DNA from: an uncultured Erythrobacter sp.
GTDB taxonomy: Bacteria; Pseudomonadota; Alphaproteobacteria; Sphingomonadales; Sphingomonadaceae
NCBI GenBank assembly: GCA_947488325.1
Contig: CANKYZ010000002.1
Span: forward strand, 248,001-312,000
Direction: 5' to 3'
Length of the DNA: 64,000 bases
A program made the position numbers and the translations under genes. This document shows positions 37,319 through 48,935 of the stretch, one piece after another; within the stretch, counting starts at the first letter, position 1; every line of letters starts with the position of its first letter. The notes beneath the pieces are model-generated. The model made no database searches, was not told the DNA's origin, and worked only from the letters and a program-made list of their open reading frames with translations.

Positions 37319-38104
37319 CGCGGCTTGCTGCGCGAGGATCGCCAGCCCTTCGATTGTTAGGCCGGGATCGACCTCGTCAAAAACATCTGTCGCATCGTCA
37401 AACAGGATGGCCAAACCGCCCGTTGCAATGACCTTTGCCGGACGGCCGATCTCAACCTTCATTCGCGCAACGATCCCTTCCATCATGGCGACATAGCCCC
37501 AAAAAACCCCGATCAACATCTGGTCTTCGGTGTTACGCCCGATCACGCTTTTACTTTCAGGAGCGCGGATGGCGATGCGGGGAAGCTTGGCTGTCTTACC
37601 GACCAAGGCATCCAATGAAAGGTTTATCCCTGGCGCGATGGAACCACCCTTATAGGCACCAGTAAAGTCGATTGCTTCAAACTTGGTTGCGGTACCGAAA
37701 TCGATCACGATCAGATCGCCGCCATATTTCTTATGCGCCGCCAGAATATTAAGAGCACGGTCTGCTCCCAGTGAACTGGGCTGGTCCACATCAATCTCAA
37801 ATTGCCACGCAGCACGACCTTCGCCGGCTTTAAGAGGCGTAATACCAAAATATTTCTGTGCAAGAACAGTGAGATTGTGATCCGCACGCGGGACCACCGA
37901 CGCATAGATCAGCTGTTTAATCTCGTCGCGTTCAACGCCCTCAATCGTTAGCAATTGGAGCAACCACACCGCGTATTCATCACCAGTGCGGCGCGGATCT
38001 GTCGCGATCCGCCAGCGCGCACGCGAAGTATAGCCTCCATCGCTTTCCGGTTCGAACAGCGCGAAAACGACATTTGTGTTCCCGACGTCAGCTGCCAGCA
38101 GCAT
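37313..38104 (-). CDS. coaX: Type III pantothenate kinase
   Basis: First enzyme of coenzyme A synthesis, phosphorylating pantothenate. The ASKHA-fold motifs are present: [12 protein letters not shown] at the N-terminus, [19 protein letters not shown] and GGSIAPGI. It has 263 residues, normal length. It lies 30 nt after birA in the same orientation, the usual sphingomonad order nuoN-birA-coaX-rnj. No coaA is in the window. Confidence 0.95.
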   Translation of the reverse strand: MLLAADVGNTNVVFALFEPESDGGYTSRARWRIATDPRRTGDEYAVWLLQLLTIEGVERDEIKQLIYASVVPRADHNLTVLAQKYFGITPLKAGEGRAAWQFEIDVDQPSSLGADRALNILAAHKKYGGDLIVIDFGTATKFEAIDFTGAYKGGSIAPGINLSLDALVGKTAKLPRIAIRAPESKSVIGRNTEDQMLIGVFWGYVAMMEGIVARMKVEIGRPAKVIATGGLAILFDDATDVFDEVDPGLTIEGLAILAQQAAA

Positions 38105-38134
38105 CGTGTGTACCTTCCTGCAAAACCTGATCGC

Positions 38135-38860
38135 TCATGCAATCATTGCCACATCGCCTGCATGAATAGTGCGCATGGCTCCATTCGCCAAACGCAATAC
38201 CAATGCACCATCTTCATTGGCGCCCGCAAATTCCCCGCTCAGCTCGCTGTCGTCACCTTTGGAGATCACCAATTGTGTGCCAATCGGATGAGCCAATGCC
38301 ATCCAATCATCCAAAGTCGCAGCGAGTCCTGCGTCGCGCCACCGGGCCAAACGAGCTTCAAAAGCTTCAGCGAGTAGCGAAAGCACCAAACCCGGATTGC
38401 CGCCATGTTTGCTATTTTCATAAAGGATCGAAGTTGTCCTACGACCAGCAAGTTCGGGGGCATGGCAGACATTTATGCCCACCCCAACAATCACCGCATC
38501 TCCGGTTCGCTCCAAGAGAATACCTGCAATTTTGGCTCCATCAACCAGTGCGTCATTCGGCCATTTGAGCATAATTGGCGTGCTGGGGAAAAGGCTTCGC
38601 TTTAGTGTGTCAGCCACAGCCAAAGCGGTGACGAAAGACAAACTGTGGGCGGGCGGATCGCCATCGCGCCAGTTCGCAATTGTGCTGCAATAAAGATTGC
38701 CCGCAGGGCTTTCCCATTTGCGCCCCAACCGTCCTCGCCCGCCAAGCTGACGCTCCGCATGGAGCCAGAAACCTTCGGCAATGTTCTCACCTGATTGGAC
38801 GCGCTCAATCAGATCAGAATTGGTTGAACCGGTCTCGGCAATTGTCTCAATTTCGGTCAA
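38135..38860 (-). CDS. birA: Biotin-[acetyl-CoA-carboxylase] ligase
   Basis: Attaches biotin to the carboxyl carrier protein of acetyl-CoA carboxylase. The catalytic region has GSTNSD, the biotinoyl-AMP loop GGRGRLGRKWESP and KWPNDAL, with GVGINV after it. It has 241 residues without the N-terminal helix-turn-helix, so it is a pure ligase and not a repressor. The only usable start is TTG 38860; an in-frame TAG belonging to nuoN lies 18 bases upstream and no ATG or GTG lies between. It follows nuoN by 18 nt. Confidence 0.93.
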   Translation of the reverse strand: MTEIETIAETGSTNSDLIERVQSGENIAEGFWLHAERQLGGRGRLGRKWESPAGNLYCSTIANWRDGDPPAHSLSFVTALAVADTLKRSLFPSTPIMLKWPNDALVDGAKIAGILLERTGDAVIVGVGINVCHAPELAGRRTTSILYENSKHGGNPGLVLSLLAEAFEARLARWRDAGLAATLDDWMALAHPIGTQLVISKGDDSELSGEFAGANEDGALVLRLANGAMRTIHAGDVAMIA

Positions 38861-38878
38861 TTGTTCTGCAATCCAGCA

Positions 38879-40357
38879 CTATCCGCCAATAAACAATGCA
38901 GATGCCGCCTTGTCCGCCAGATCGGCGAGCGATGGGGTGAGCAGATATCCAAGCGGTGAAACAATTGCGGCGGTGAAGATCAACAAGATCCAATGTGTTG
39001 TTCCACTCTTACCCGTGGCGACACCAGCAGGCTCATCGAAGAACATCACCCTCACAAACTTGATGTAGTAAAATGCACCGATCACACTCGCGGCGATTGC
39101 GATGGCGGCGAAGGCCACCAAACCTGCATCAACGGTTGCCTTGAAGATCACGAATTTGCTGTAAAAGCCGAGCAATGGCGGAATGCCAGCAAGGCTAAAC
39201 ATCTGGATCAGCAAGCACCATGCAATCGCTGGCCGCGTAACAGCTAGCCCGCGAATGTCGGCGAAAGTTTCATAAAGATCGCCATCTTCATCACGCAGCA
39301 TCAAGAGCGCAGTGAAGCTACCGATGCTCATCACGACATAGATGAACAGATAGACAAGCATCGCGCTGGCTCCGGCCACATTGGCAACCGCAAGACCCAA
39401 CAGGATAAATCCGATATTGTTGATTGAGGAATAGGCCAGCAACCGTTTCAGGTTTTCCTGACCAATCGCACCGAGCGCACCAAACACTATCGAAGCAAGC
39501 GCGGTGAACATCACGATCTGCTGCCACGCATCGACCTGACCGCCGAACACTTCGAACACAACGCGCGCTGTCAGCGCCACTGCGGCGACTTTGGGTGCGG
39601 TGGAGAAAAAGGCGGTAACCGGTGTAGGCGCGCCCTCGTAGACATCCGGCGTCCACATGTGGAACGGCACTGCGGCGATCTTAAATGCCAGCCCTGACAT
39701 AACGAAAATCAGACCAAACAATTTGCCAAGGCTCAACTCCCCTTCGAGCCCTGCTCGCACGCTGGCGAAGTCAGTGCCTCCAGTGAAGCCGTAAAGCAGG
39801 CTCATCCCGTAAAGCAAAATACCCGATGCTAGCGCGCCTAGAACGAAGTATTTCAGCCCCGCTTCTGCTGAGCGCTGGTTCTTGCGTAGGATCGAGGCGA
39901 GCACATAAGAAGCTAGGCTGTTTAGCTCCAGACCAAGATATAGCGCCATGAAATCATTGGCCGAAACCATGATGCTCATGCCCAACGCAGCAAAGAGAAT
40001 GAGCACTGGGTACTCAGCTCTTAGCCCGCGTTCAACGCCCGCTGCCTTACTGTTGAAGAAGGCAGGCGCGAGGAACAAACATGCGATGGCCGCGAGATAG
40101 ATCAGGGCCTTTGCGAACAGCGCGAAACTATCAACCTTTAGCAACCCGCCAAAAGCCAAAGTGTCCGGCCCATCAATGCCCATATGGAGCGATGGAACAA
40201 GCGATAGACCAGCAACGAAGAACACTGCCGCGGCTGCGATCGATACACCGATTGCTGCTTTGTCTCCGGCCCACGCAGCCACAAGCAAAAGTACAAGTCC
40301 AGCAGCGGCCAGCATCAATTCTGGCGTGACGAGAATGAAGGAGGTTACGAAATCCAT
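38879..40357 (-). CDS. nuoN: NADH-quinone oxidoreductase subunit N
   Basis: Proton-pumping membrane subunit of complex I, an antiporter-like protein of 492 residues with about 14 transmembrane helices. Landmarks include FMALYLGLELNSLASYVL, FHMWTPDVYEGAPTPVTAFF and KRLLAYSSINNIGFIL. The ATG overlaps the nuoM stop (TGATG). It is the last nuo gene; birA follows. Confidence 0.96.
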   Translation of the reverse strand: MDFVTSFILVTPELMLAAAGLVLLLVAAWAGDKAAIGVSIAAAAVFFVAGLSLVPSLHMGIDGPDTLAFGGLLKVDSFALFAKALIYLAAIACLFLAPAFFNSKAAGVERGLRAEYPVLILFAALGMSIMVSANDFMALYLGLELNSLASYVLASILRKNQRSAEAGLKYFVLGALASGILLYGMSLLYGFTGGTDFASVRAGLEGELSLGKLFGLIFVMSGLAFKIAAVPFHMWTPDVYEGAPTPVTAFFSTAPKVAAVALTARVVFEVFGGQVDAWQQIVMFTALASIVFGALGAIGQENLKRLLAYSSINNIGFILLGLAVANVAGASAMLVYLFIYVVMSIGSFTALLMLRDEDGDLYETFADIRGLAVTRPAIAWCLLIQMFSLAGIPPLLGFYSKFVIFKATVDAGLVAFAAIAIAASVIGAFYYIKFVRVMFFDEPAGVATGKSGTTHWILLIFTAAIVSPLGYLLTPSLADLADKAASALFIGG

Positions 40358-41898
40358 CAGTGATCTCCCTCCCCTTCAAACTCGATCGCATTGGCGCTCG
40401 CTTCGCGCGACACACCTGCGTCCAAATTCGCGTCGCTCGCTGGAGCAGCCGCCATGATCTGTGCATCCAGTGCAGCAATATCGGCGCGCATTGGGGCCAA
40501 GAAGCTTTCCGGGTAAATGCCCATCCACAACACTACTGCTGCAATCGGCACCATCATCGCCCATTCGCGCGGGCGAATGTCGGCCATCGCTGCGGCGTCT
40601 GCGTTCTTCTGAACGCCAAAGGCGACCCGGCGGTAGAGATAGAGCATGTAGGCTGCGCCAAGAATGATGCCGGTGGTGCAGATCAACGCCACAAGGCTGG
40701 AGGTCTGGTATATCCCGGCTAACGATAAGAATTCGCCAACGAAACCGCTGGTGCCCGGCAGGCCGATAGAGGCCATGGTGAACAGCAGGAAGAATATTGC
40801 GTAATACGGCATGTTAATGCTGAGCCCGCCATACCGCTCAATCTCGCGTGTATGCAGCCGGTCATAGATCACACCCACGCAGAGGAAGAGCGCACCCGAC
40901 ACCAGACCGTGTGACAGCATGATGAGCATTGCGCCTTCGAGGCCCTGCACATTGAATGAGAACAGCCCGACAGTCACAATCGCCATGTGAGCGACCGAGG
41001 AATATGCGATCAGTTTTTTCATATCCTGCTGCACCAGCGCCACAAGGGATGTGTAGATCACCGCCACCATCGACAGGATGAATACGAACCACGCAAAATC
41101 CGCGCTGGCATCCGGCAACATCGGCAGGCTGAAGCGAATAAACCCATATCCACCAAGTTTCAGCAGCACGCCTGCAAGGATCACCGAACCTGCAGTTGGC
41201 GCCTGAACGTGTGCGTCTGGCAACCAAGTGTGGAACGGCCACATCGGAACCTTCACCGCAAAGCTGGCAAAGAACGCCAGCCACAGCCACGTCTGCGCGC
41301 CATCTGCGAACTGGAATTGCATCAATGTCGGGATGTCGGATGTGCCTGCGGTTGCAACCATCCAGAACATCGCGATCAGCATCAACACCGATCCAAACAG
41401 CGTGTAGAGGAAGAATTTGTAACTCGCATAAATGCGATTATCTCCGCCCCATACGCCGATGATCAGATACATAGGGATCAGGCCAGCCTCGAAGAATATG
41501 TAGAACAGGAATAGGTCCTGCGCCGCAAAGGTGCCGATCATCAGCACCTCCATAAACAGGAACGCGCTCATATATTCGCCAACGCGTTTCTGAATCGATT
41601 CCCAACTCGCCAAGATGCAGACAGGCATCAGGAACACGCTGAGCATGATGAGCATCAGCGAGATGCCATCGATCCCTAACGCATAGGAGAAGCCCGCAAA
41701 CAGATCGTAGCTCTCTTGGAACTGCCACTGCGCACCGCCAATTTCGTAATTCACCCAGAGCATTACGCCGAGAACGAACGTCGCCAGTGTAGCCCCCAAC
41801 GCAATGAAGCGCGCTGCGGCAGCCCCGGAGAATAGGCACAGGATTGCTCCTGCAAGCGGCACCAACATCATGATGGTTAGGATGGGAAAGCCTTCCAT
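40357..41898 (-). CDS. nuoM: NADH-quinone oxidoreductase subunit M
   Basis: Antiporter-like proton-pumping subunit, 513 residues, about 14 helices. Motifs include FYIFFEAGLIPMYLIIGVWGG with the pumping-pathway Glu, MWPFHTWLPDAHVQAPTAGS and KKLIAYSSVAHM. The C-terminus carries a hydrophilic Ala/Asp/Glu-rich tail of about 35 residues ending GEGDH. The start follows the nuoL stop by 14 nt; the stop overlaps nuoN. Confidence 0.96.
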   Translation of the reverse strand: MEGFPILTIMMLVPLAGAILCLFSGAAAARFIALGATLATFVLGVMLWVNYEIGGAQWQFQESYDLFAGFSYALGIDGISLMLIMLSVFLMPVCILASWESIQKRVGEYMSAFLFMEVLMIGTFAAQDLFLFYIFFEAGLIPMYLIIGVWGGDNRIYASYKFFLYTLFGSVLMLIAMFWMVATAGTSDIPTLMQFQFADGAQTWLWLAFFASFAVKVPMWPFHTWLPDAHVQAPTAGSVILAGVLLKLGGYGFIRFSLPMLPDASADFAWFVFILSMVAVIYTSLVALVQQDMKKLIAYSSVAHMAIVTVGLFSFNVQGLEGAMLIMLSHGLVSGALFLCVGVIYDRLHTREIERYGGLSINMPYYAIFFLLFTMASIGLPGTSGFVGEFLSLAGIYQTSSLVALICTTGIILGAAYMLYLYRRVAFGVQKNADAAAMADIRPREWAMMVPIAAVVLWMGIYPESFLAPMRADIAALDAQIMAAAPASDANLDAGVSREASANAIEFEGEGDH

Positions 41899-41912
41899 TA
41901 TTCAGACGATCC

Positions 41913-43904
41913 TCAAAGCAGCACGTAAGTGACAGCGGCAATCAAGCCTAGCAGCATGATCAACGCATAGGTGTAGAGATAACCGGACTGGATCACCTTT
42001 GCCGCAGCAGAACCCCGCGCGACAGCCCAGGCAACGCCATTGGGTCCAAACCGATCAATCGTTCCGATATCGCCGAGTTTCCAGAACTGACGACCAAGCC
42101 AGAACGCTGGTTTTACGAAGATGCGGTCATAAAGCTCATCGAAGTACCACTTGTTGAACACAAAGCGATGAAGCGCACCAAAGGTACCAACGAACTTCGC
42201 CGGAATGTCAGGTTTCGCAATGTAAGTGAAATAGGCTCCTGCAAAGCCAATGAGCATGACGATCAAGGCTGAGTACTTAACCCAGTACGGCACAGCGTGC
42301 ATCGCATGCATCAGGTTCTCATTGTAGAAGACCGATCCAGCCCAGAACCCTGCGTTGTCGAGGAAGTCCGAGGCATAGAATTGCCCCGCAAAGACCGCTC
42401 CTACGCTCAGCAGCAACAGCGGGACCAGCATCGTGATCGGGCTTTCATGCGGGTGATAGCCGCCGGTTGTGTCTTCGCCCGCTTCTTCGGGTGTCTTGTG
42501 GACGCTGTGCTGGATGTGCTCGCTCTCGATCCATCGCGGTTTGCCCCAGAATGTGAGGAACATCAGACGCCAGCTATAAAAACTCGTCAGCAAAGCAGCG
42601 ATCACACCAAGCCAGAACGCCGTGGTCGAAATCTCTGTCCCGCGCGCAAAGGCCACTTCGAGCACGGCATCTTTTGACCAGAAACCAGCGAAGCCAATGC
42701 CTGCGTGATATACGCCCAACCCCGTTATCGCGAGCGTGCCCATCAGCATCGCAACAAAGGTGAGCGGGATCTTTTTCCGCAGTCCCCCATAATATCGCAT
42801 GTCCTGTTCGTGATGCATCGCGTGGATCACAGAGCCCGCGCCAAGGAACAGCAGCGCCTTAAAGAAGGCGTGGGTGAACAGGTGGAACATCGCCACATTA
42901 TACGCGCCAACACCGGCGGCAAAAAACATATAGCCGAGCTGCGAGCAGGTCGAATAGGCAATCACTCGCTTGATGTCCCACTGCGTCGTACCAATCGTAG
43001 CCGCAAAGAAGCACGTCGCGGCGCCAATTACAGTCACAATCATCAAGGCCGTCGGAGCGGTCTCAAACATGGGAGACAAGCGGCAGACCATAAACACGCC
43101 TGCGGTAACCATGGTCGCGGCATGGATCAAAGCAGAGACCGGCGTCGGCCCCTCCATCGCATCCGGCAGCCATGTGTGCAGACCCAACTGCGCCGATTTG
43201 CCCATCGCGCCGATGAACAGCAGGATGCACAGAATATCCATAGTATAGAGGCGCATGCCGAGGAACGTGATCATCGAGCCGCTCATCGCAGGTGCGGCGT
43301 CGAGAATTTCCGGGATCGACGTCGTCTGGAACACCACATAGGTTCCAAAAATTCCCAACATAAAACCAAGATCGCCAACCCGGTTGACCACGAAAGCCTT
43401 GATCGCAGCTGCGTTGGCTGTTGGCTTTTTGAACCAAAAACCGATCAGCAGGTAACTCGCAAGACCAACCCCTTCCCATCCAAAGAACATCTGGACGAGG
43501 TTATCGGCTGTCACGAGCATCAGCATCGCGAAGGTAAACAGCGACAAATAAGCGAAGAAGCGCGGTTGATCCGGGTCTTCATCCATATAGCCCCAGGAAT
43601 AGAGGTGCACCAGCGCGGAGACGGTGTTGATCACCACCAGCATCACCGCCGTAAGCGCATCGACGCGCAGTGCCCAATCAAAGCTCAGATTGCCCGACTG
43701 CACCCATTGGAGCACAGGCACGACATGCGCCGTCTCTGTCCCAGCTAGAAAGCCAAGGAAGATCGGCCAACTCAGGATCGCCGATAAGAACAGCGCACCG
43801 GTCGTAATCGACTTTGTGGCAAAGTTGCCCAGCATCCTGTTGCCCAGCCCCGCAATGATGGCGGCGAGCAACGGTGCAAAGACTATGATGAGGATCGGAT
43901 CCAC
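41913..43904 (-). CDS. nuoL: NADH-quinone oxidoreductase subunit L
   Basis: Distal antiporter-like subunit of complex I, 663 residues with about 16 helices including the long lateral helix region near the C-terminus. Motifs are [40 protein letters not shown] and [18 protein letters not shown]. The GTG start at 43904 lies 7 nt after the nuoK stop, with AAGGGA about 10 nt before it. A plus-strand ORF of 347 codons lies opposite (42705-43748) and is a shadow. Confidence 0.96.
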   Translation of the reverse strand: MDPILIIVFAPLLAAIIAGLGNRMLGNFATKSITTGALFLSAILSWPIFLGFLAGTETAHVVPVLQWVQSGNLSFDWALRVDALTAVMLVVINTVSALVHLYSWGYMDEDPDQPRFFAYLSLFTFAMLMLVTADNLVQMFFGWEGVGLASYLLIGFWFKKPTANAAAIKAFVVNRVGDLGFMLGIFGTYVVFQTTSIPEILDAAPAMSGSMITFLGMRLYTMDILCILLFIGAMGKSAQLGLHTWLPDAMEGPTPVSALIHAATMVTAGVFMVCRLSPMFETAPTALMIVTVIGAATCFFAATIGTTQWDIKRVIAYSTCSQLGYMFFAAGVGAYNVAMFHLFTHAFFKALLFLGAGSVIHAMHHEQDMRYYGGLRKKIPLTFVAMLMGTLAITGLGVYHAGIGFAGFWSKDAVLEVAFARGTEISTTAFWLGVIAALLTSFYSWRLMFLTFWGKPRWIESEHIQHSVHKTPEEAGEDTTGGYHPHESPITMLVPLLLLSVGAVFAGQFYASDFLDNAGFWAGSVFYNENLMHAMHAVPYWVKYSALIVMLIGFAGAYFTYIAKPDIPAKFVGTFGALHRFVFNKWYFDELYDRIFVKPAFWLGRQFWKLGDIGTIDRFGPNGVAWAVARGSAAAKVIQSGYLYTYALIMLLGLIAAVTYVLL

Positions 43905-43911
43905 CGGTCAG

Positions 43912-44217
43912 TTATCCCTTCATCCGGTTGACATCGTCGACCGCGATAGTGCCGCGCCCGCGATAATAGATGACAAGGATGGCAAGCCCGATGGCTGCCT
44001 CTGCCGCTGCGACTGTAAGGACGAGCATGGCGAACACTTGCCCCACCAGATCACCCTTAAAGGCGCTGAATGCGACGAGATTGATGTTCACCGCCAGCAA
44101 GATCAGTTCGACCGACATCAGGATGACGATCACGTTTTTACGATTGAGGAAGATGCCCAGCACGCCCAACACAAACAGGATCGCACCGACGACGAGATAA
44201 TGTTCGATATCGATCAC
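43912..44217 (-). CDS. nuoK: NADH-quinone oxidoreductase subunit K
   Basis: Small three-helix membrane subunit of 101 residues. It carries the conserved membrane glutamates in [11 protein letters not shown] and [12 protein letters not shown] that lie on the proton path. The GTG start overlaps the nuoJ stop (GTGA). Confidence 0.96.
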   Translation of the reverse strand: MIDIEHYLVVGAILFVLGVLGIFLNRKNVIVILMSVELILLAVNINLVAFSAFKGDLVGQVFAMLVLTVAAAEAAIGLAILVIYYRGRGTIAVDDVNRMKG

Positions 44218-44837
44218 AGCTCCACCCCTTTCCCATATTCGGGGTTCTTCATAACAGTCGCATCCTCTGGTCGGCGGCTGATTTGCTTACCAATATCCTG
44301 ACGCGCCCGCGCACCCGGTTTCGATTCATGGTGGGTAAGCACAATTGCCCCTATCATCGCGACCAACAGGATGATTCCGGCGATTTCGAACAGGATAATA
44401 TACGGACCGTAAAGCAACGCACCGATTGCCTCGATATTGCTAACATCGGTGCGAGCAACGGCCATACCGTCTGCTGATCCCAGCTCCAGCCCGCCTGCAC
44501 CATATGCACCAATGCCAAGCCCCAATTCCGCCAGTAAAATCAACGCAATCGCGATCCCAATTGGAAAATTCTTGATAAAGCCCGCGCGCATTGCGGCAAG
44601 ATCAATGTCGAGCATCATCACCACAAACAGGAACAACACCGCCACCGCGCCGACATAGACGATCACCAGCAGCATCGCGATAAACTCCGCACCCACCAGC
44701 ACCATCAGACCCGCCGCATTAAAGAATGCTAGGATCAGCCACAGCACGCTGTGAACCGGGTTGCGCGACATGATGACCATCACGCCGCCGGCGATGACCA
44801 ATCCTGCGAACAGGTAGAAGGCGATTGTTTCGATCAT
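44214..44837 (-). CDS. nuoJ: NADH-quinone oxidoreductase subunit J
   Basis: Five-helix membrane subunit, 207 residues. The third-helix region [20 protein letters not shown] is the characteristic segment with the pi-bulge implicated in coupling. A hydrophilic C-terminal tail of about 35 residues follows the last helix. It starts 30 nt after nuoI and overlaps nuoK. Confidence 0.95.
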   Translation of the reverse strand: MIETIAFYLFAGLVIAGGVMVIMSRNPVHSVLWLILAFFNAAGLMVLVGAEFIAMLLVIVYVGAVAVLFLFVVMMLDIDLAAMRAGFIKNFPIGIAIALILLAELGLGIGAYGAGGLELGSADGMAVARTDVSNIEAIGALLYGPYIILFEIAGIILLVAMIGAIVLTHHESKPGARARQDIGKQISRRPEDATVMKNPEYGKGVEL

Positions 44838-44867
44838 AGTCCCACTGTTTTCCCGTCCAGCGCGCCC

Positions 44868-45356
44868 TTAACGATAGGGTGCATCGGCTTCAAGATTGGC
44901 CGCAATAGCCCGTTCCCACTTGTCACCATTCGCGAGCAATTTTGCCTTGTCATAAAGCAATTCTTCGCGCGTTTCGGTGGCGTATTCGAAATTCGGTCCT
45001 TCAACCACGGCATCCACGGGGCAGGCTTCCTGACAGAAACCGCAATAGATGCACTTGGTCATGTCGATGTCGTAACGGGTGGTGCGGCGGCTACCATCAT
45101 CACGCGGCTCGCTCTCAATCGTGATCGCCTGCGCCGGGCACACGGCCTCACACAGCTTACACGCGATGCAGCGTTCTTCGCCATTAGGATAACGGCGCAG
45201 CGCATGCTCACCGCGAAAACGCGGGGAGAGCGGTGATTTCTCAAACGGATAGTTGATCGTCACTTTGGGCTTGAAGAAATACTTCAAGGTCAGCGCATGC
45301 GCTTTCAGGAATTCCCACAGGGTGAACGCTTTGAGGAGCTGTGTTGCGGTGGTCAT
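44868..45356 (-). CDS. nuoI: NADH-quinone oxidoreductase subunit I
   Basis: Ferredoxin-like peripheral-arm subunit, 162 residues, binding clusters N6a and N6b through [12 protein letters not shown] and [12 protein letters not shown]. The N-terminal amphipathic segment anchors it at the membrane. ATG 45356 overlaps the stop of the preceding inserted gene (ATGA), so nuoI translation is coupled to that gene rather than directly to nuoH. Confidence 0.97.
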   Translation of the reverse strand: MTTATQLLKAFTLWEFLKAHALTLKYFFKPKVTINYPFEKSPLSPRFRGEHALRRYPNGEERCIACKLCEAVCPAQAITIESEPRDDGSRRTTRYDIDMTKCIYCGFCQEACPVDAVVEGPNFEYATETREELLYDKAKLLANGDKWERAIAANLEADAPYR

Positions 45357-45877
45357 AGTGCCAGATACTCTCTGGTTTCGAGCTCGGTGAGCGGCTCTTG
45401 AGCAGACGTTTCACGCTCACAAAAGCCAAGCGCGTAAGTGAAGTGCGGTCCTACTGCATAGGTCTTGATCTCTAAGCCCACGCGATCGTTCGATATTCCA
45501 CTTGAAGGAACCTGCATTCGAAGGAATACCATGTGGAACATGTCGCCAAAGACTTGACCACGTTCAGAAGTAAACCCTGCAAACCGATCTGCGGAGCCTC
45601 CAACATCGTAACTACTGAAGATGTCGGCAGAGGGTCCATCAAAGGTTATCACAGCATCTGTCTTGCCAGTCTCGCCTGTTTCGGGATGCGTGTAGCCCCT
45701 CGGACCAGAATATCGAACTGAAAACTCGTAAGGAGTTTCATCAACCGTCTCGGCTCGGCAATGATAATCAACATTGAACGCTGTCGCTAACTCTGGCGAT
45801 GCATCGGACAAGGGTACAACACTCGGATATCCTTGGCCGAGAGCAAAAATGGCCGAGATAGGGAACAGGATACTCAT
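45353..45877 (-). CDS. Uncharacterised protein inserted between nuoH and nuoI
   Basis: Unrecognised protein of 174 residues. The N-terminus ([16 protein letters not shown]) is hydrophobic and may be a short signal peptide or anchor. The mature part is acidic and beta-rich, with two cysteines (about 40 and 153) that could pair in the periplasm. It overlaps nuoH (ATGA) at its start and nuoI (ATGA) at its end, so both junctions are coupled. There is no clear Shine-Dalgarno sequence, which suggests re-initiation. One of five extra genes in the nuo operon; function unknown. Confidence 0.7.
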   Translation of the reverse strand: MSILFPISAIFALGQGYPSVVPLSDASPELATAFNVDYHCRAETVDETPYEFSVRYSGPRGYTHPETGETGKTDAVITFDGPSADIFSSYDVGGSADRFAGFTSERGQVFGDMFHMVFLRMQVPSSGISNDRVGLEIKTYAVGPHFTYALGFCERETSAQEPLTELETREYLAL

Positions 45878-46920
45878 CCGAAATGCCCCGTCGCCATCAG
45901 ATACCCGCTAATCAGCGCCACAAAGATCAGGCTCATTGGCAGGAACACTTTCCAGCCAAGCCGCATCAACTGGTCATACCGATACCGGGGCACGGTCGCC
46001 CAAATCCAGCTGAACACGAGGAAAAAGCCAAACGTCTTTAGCAGGAACCAGATGAAGCCCGGCACATAATACAGCGGCGCCCATTCAACCGGCGGCAACC
46101 AACCGCCCATAAACAGGATCGTGCACAGCGAGCACATCAGCAAAATGTTCGCATATTCACCCAGCCAAAACAGCGCAAAACTCATCGAGGAATATTCGGT
46201 CTGATACCCGGCGACGAGCTCGGACTCGGCCTCTGTCAAATCAAACGGTGCGCGGGCCGTCTCGGCCAGCGCAGAGATGAAGAACACCACGAACATCGGG
46301 AACAGCAGCAGGTTGAAGAAGAACCCGTTGACGAAGCCAAAACCATGACCCTTTTGAGCCATGACGATTTCGGTCATGTTGAACGATTTTGACCACAGGA
46401 CGACACAGACCAGAATAAAGCCAATCGAGACCTCGTAAGAGATCATCTGTGCAGCCGCGCGCATGGCGGAGAAAAACGGATATTTGGAGTTTGACGCCCA
46501 CCCGCTCATCACAACGCCGTAAACGCCCAAGCTGCTGATCGCGAGGACATACAGCAGGCCAACATTGATATCTGCGAGCACCACGCCTGCATCGAACGGG
46601 ATCACCGCCCATGCGGCCAGCGCAACGGTAAAGGTGATGATCGGCGCGAGCAGAAAAATGCCCTTATTCGCCGCGCTGGGGATGATAGTTTCTTGCAGGA
46701 ATACCTTCAAACCATCGGCGAAACTTTGCAGCAATCCAAACGGACCGACCACATTGGGTCCACGCCGCAGCATAATCGCGCCCAGCACCTTACGATCAAC
46801 ATAGATCACCATCGCCACCGCGAGCAGCAGCGGAAGCGTTATCAGCAGAATGCCCGCAATCGTCGCGACGCCCCATGCCCATTCATAGGACATGCCGAAA
46901 GATTGGAAGAACTCGGTCAT
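45874..46920 (-). CDS. nuoH: NADH-quinone oxidoreductase subunit H
   Basis: Membrane subunit forming part of the quinone-binding chamber, 348 residues and about 8 helices. Conserved segments are [53 protein letters not shown] and [18 protein letters not shown]. The start overlaps the nuoG stop and the stop overlaps the inserted 174-residue gene (ATGA in both cases). Confidence 0.97.
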   Translation of the reverse strand: MTEFFQSFGMSYEWAWGVATIAGILLITLPLLLAVAMVIYVDRKVLGAIMLRRGPNVVGPFGLLQSFADGLKVFLQETIIPSAANKGIFLLAPIITFTVALAAWAVIPFDAGVVLADINVGLLYVLAISSLGVYGVVMSGWASNSKYPFFSAMRAAAQMISYEVSIGFILVCVVLWSKSFNMTEIVMAQKGHGFGFVNGFFFNLLLFPMFVVFFISALAETARAPFDLTEAESELVAGYQTEYSSMSFALFWLGEYANILLMCSLCTILFMGGWLPPVEWAPLYYVPGFIWFLLKTFGFFLVFSWIWATVPRYRYDQLMRLGWKVFLPMSLIFVALISGYLMATGHFG

Positions 46921-48935
46921 TCAGCAGCCTCCCGCATCTCATCACCGTGGAGCAATTCCGCTGAACATTGCTGCATCACCGCACTTGCCCGTGCGATCGA
47001 GTTGGTGAGGTAGAAGTCCTTGATCGGATAGGCGGTGATTGCGCCCTCGCCCTTGGCTTTGCTGTCGGCTTTCGGAAGCGTGCCGTAGTTGGCAAGCCCT
47101 TCTTCACCCAAAGCAGGCACTTCGGCAATCATCGCGGATTGCAATTCGGCAAAGCTATCGAATCCAACCGAGACACCCAAAGCATCCGCCAAGGCGCGCA
47201 GAATCGTCCAGTCCTCGCGCGCATCGCCTGGTGCAAACACGGCCTTTTCAGCAAACTGCACGCGGCCTTCGGTGTTGACGTAGGTGCCATCCTTCTCAGC
47301 ATAGCTCGCCGCTGGCAGGATGACATCCGCCGCATGCGCGCCAACATCACCGTGGTGCCCGATATAGACCTTCAGACTGTCAGCAAACGGTTCGTGGTTC
47401 ATCTCATCCGCGCCGAGGTTCAACAACACTTTGGGAGCTTTCGCAGCGATATCTGCCACGCCGCCGGGCATGGTGAAATCGAGCATCAGCGAACCCATCC
47501 GCGCCGCCGACATGTGCAGCACGTTGAAGCCATTCCAACCGTCTTTTACGAGCCCGAATTTATCGACCAGTTTCAACGCCGGAGCCAAGGCTCCATTCGC
47601 CAAAGCTGCACCGCCAAGAATAACTGCCGGACGCTCCGCCGCCTTCATCGCATCGCCCAATGATTTGGGCGCGCGGTTTAGAACTTTCAGGTCTTCACCC
47701 AGGAATTCAGCAGGATAGGTCGTTTCCCATTCGGGACCGACGACAAACACCTTCGCCTCGGACTTCACCGCCTTGCGGATGCGCGCATTCACCAGCGCCG
47801 CTTCCCAGCGGATGTGGCTGCCGATAATCAGGATCGCGTCTGCAGTCTCAATCCCGGCCAGTGTAGAGTTGAAATTGACCGCCGCGATGTTCGACACATC
47901 GTAAGTCATACCGGTCTGGCGGGCTTCGACCAGTGTAGATCCGCAGGCCTTCAACAATGTTTTGGCCGCGAACATGGTTTCGCAATCGACCATATCGCCA
48001 GCGACCGCTGCGATAGAGGGTTTGTCGTCGCCAAGATGCGTAGCGATAGCGTCAAACGCTTCGTTCCAGCTGGCCGTCTGAAGCTTCCCGCCTTTCCGCA
48101 CAAACACCTTATCAAGCCGCCGCTTTGTCAGGCCATCGACTTGATAGCGGCCTTTGTCCGAAAGCCACTCTTCATTCACATCGTCATTGATGCGGGGGAG
48201 CGCGCGCATAACTTCGCGGCCCTTTGAATGCAGCGAGATGTTCGCACCCACAGCGTCGGACACATCGATGCTGAGCGTCCGCTTCAATTCCCACGGACGC
48301 GCTTCGAAAGCGTATGGCCCTGACGTCAAGGCACCAACTGGGCACAGGTCGATCACATTTGCGCTCAATTCATGCTTCGCAGCCTGCTCCAGATAGGTCG
48401 TGATCTGCATATCTTCGCCGCGATACAGCGCACCGATTTCGTCTACTCCTGCAATCTCTTCAGAGAAACGCACACAGCGGGTGCAATGGATGCAGCGGGT
48501 CATGATCGTCTTGATCAGCGGGCCCATATATTTCTCGGTCACAGCGCGTTTGTTCTCTCGCGCATAACGCGAACCACCCCGGCCATAGGCCACCGCTTGA
48601 TCTTGCAAATCGCACTCACCGCCCTGATCGCAGATCGGGCAATCGAGCGGGTGATTGATGAGCAGAAACTCCATCACCCCTTCGCGGGCTTTCTTGACCA
48701 TTGGCGTGTCGGTGCGGATTTCCTGGCCATCACCAACGGGCAGCGCGCAGCTTGCCTGAGGCTTAGGCGGACCCGGTTTCACTTCGACTAGACACATGCG
48801 GCAATTGCCCGCAATGGACAGCCGTTCGTGATAGCAGAAGCGCGGAATTTCTTTGCCCGCCAGTTCACATGCCTGCAAAACAGTTGCGCCCGCTGGGACT
48901 TCGATTTCTTCGCCGTCTACGGTGACTTTAGGCAT
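46917..48935 (-). CDS. nuoG: NADH-quinone oxidoreductase subunit G
   Basis: Peripheral-arm subunit of 672 residues. The N-terminal ferredoxin domain binds a 2Fe-2S cluster (Cys34, Cys45, Cys48, Cys63). Next come the His/Cys-ligated cluster in [18 protein letters not shown] and the cluster in [12 protein letters not shown] with a later LCPVGAL. A molybdopterin-oxidoreductase-like domain without cofactor follows. The start has GGGAG 8 nt upstream inside the preceding inserted gene, overlapping it by 8 bp; the stop overlaps nuoH. Confidence 0.97.
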   Translation of the reverse strand: MPKVTVDGEEIEVPAGATVLQACELAGKEIPRFCYHERLSIAGNCRMCLVEVKPGPPKPQASCALPVGDGQEIRTDTPMVKKAREGVMEFLLINHPLDCPICDQGGECDLQDQAVAYGRGGSRYARENKRAVTEKYMGPLIKTIMTRCIHCTRCVRFSEEIAGVDEIGALYRGEDMQITTYLEQAAKHELSANVIDLCPVGALTSGPYAFEARPWELKRTLSIDVSDAVGANISLHSKGREVMRALPRINDDVNEEWLSDKGRYQVDGLTKRRLDKVFVRKGGKLQTASWNEAFDAIATHLGDDKPSIAAVAGDMVDCETMFAAKTLLKACGSTLVEARQTGMTYDVSNIAAVNFNSTLAGIETADAILIIGSHIRWEAALVNARIRKAVKSEAKVFVVGPEWETTYPAEFLGEDLKVLNRAPKSLGDAMKAAERPAVILGGAALANGALAPALKLVDKFGLVKDGWNGFNVLHMSAARMGSLMLDFTMPGGVADIAAKAPKVLLNLGADEMNHEPFADSLKVYIGHHGDVGAHAADVILPAASYAEKDGTYVNTEGRVQFAEKAVFAPGDAREDWTILRALADALGVSVGFDSFAELQSAMIAEVPALGEEGLANYGTLPKADSKAKGEGAITAYPIKDFYLTNSIARASAVMQQCSAELLHGDEMREAAE

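Noticed and set aside
42705-43748. 347-codon plus-strand ORF opposite nuoL
   Set aside because: His/Arg/Gln-rich composition typical of the antisense of a membrane-protein gene; no ribosome binding site and the nuoL product is certain.
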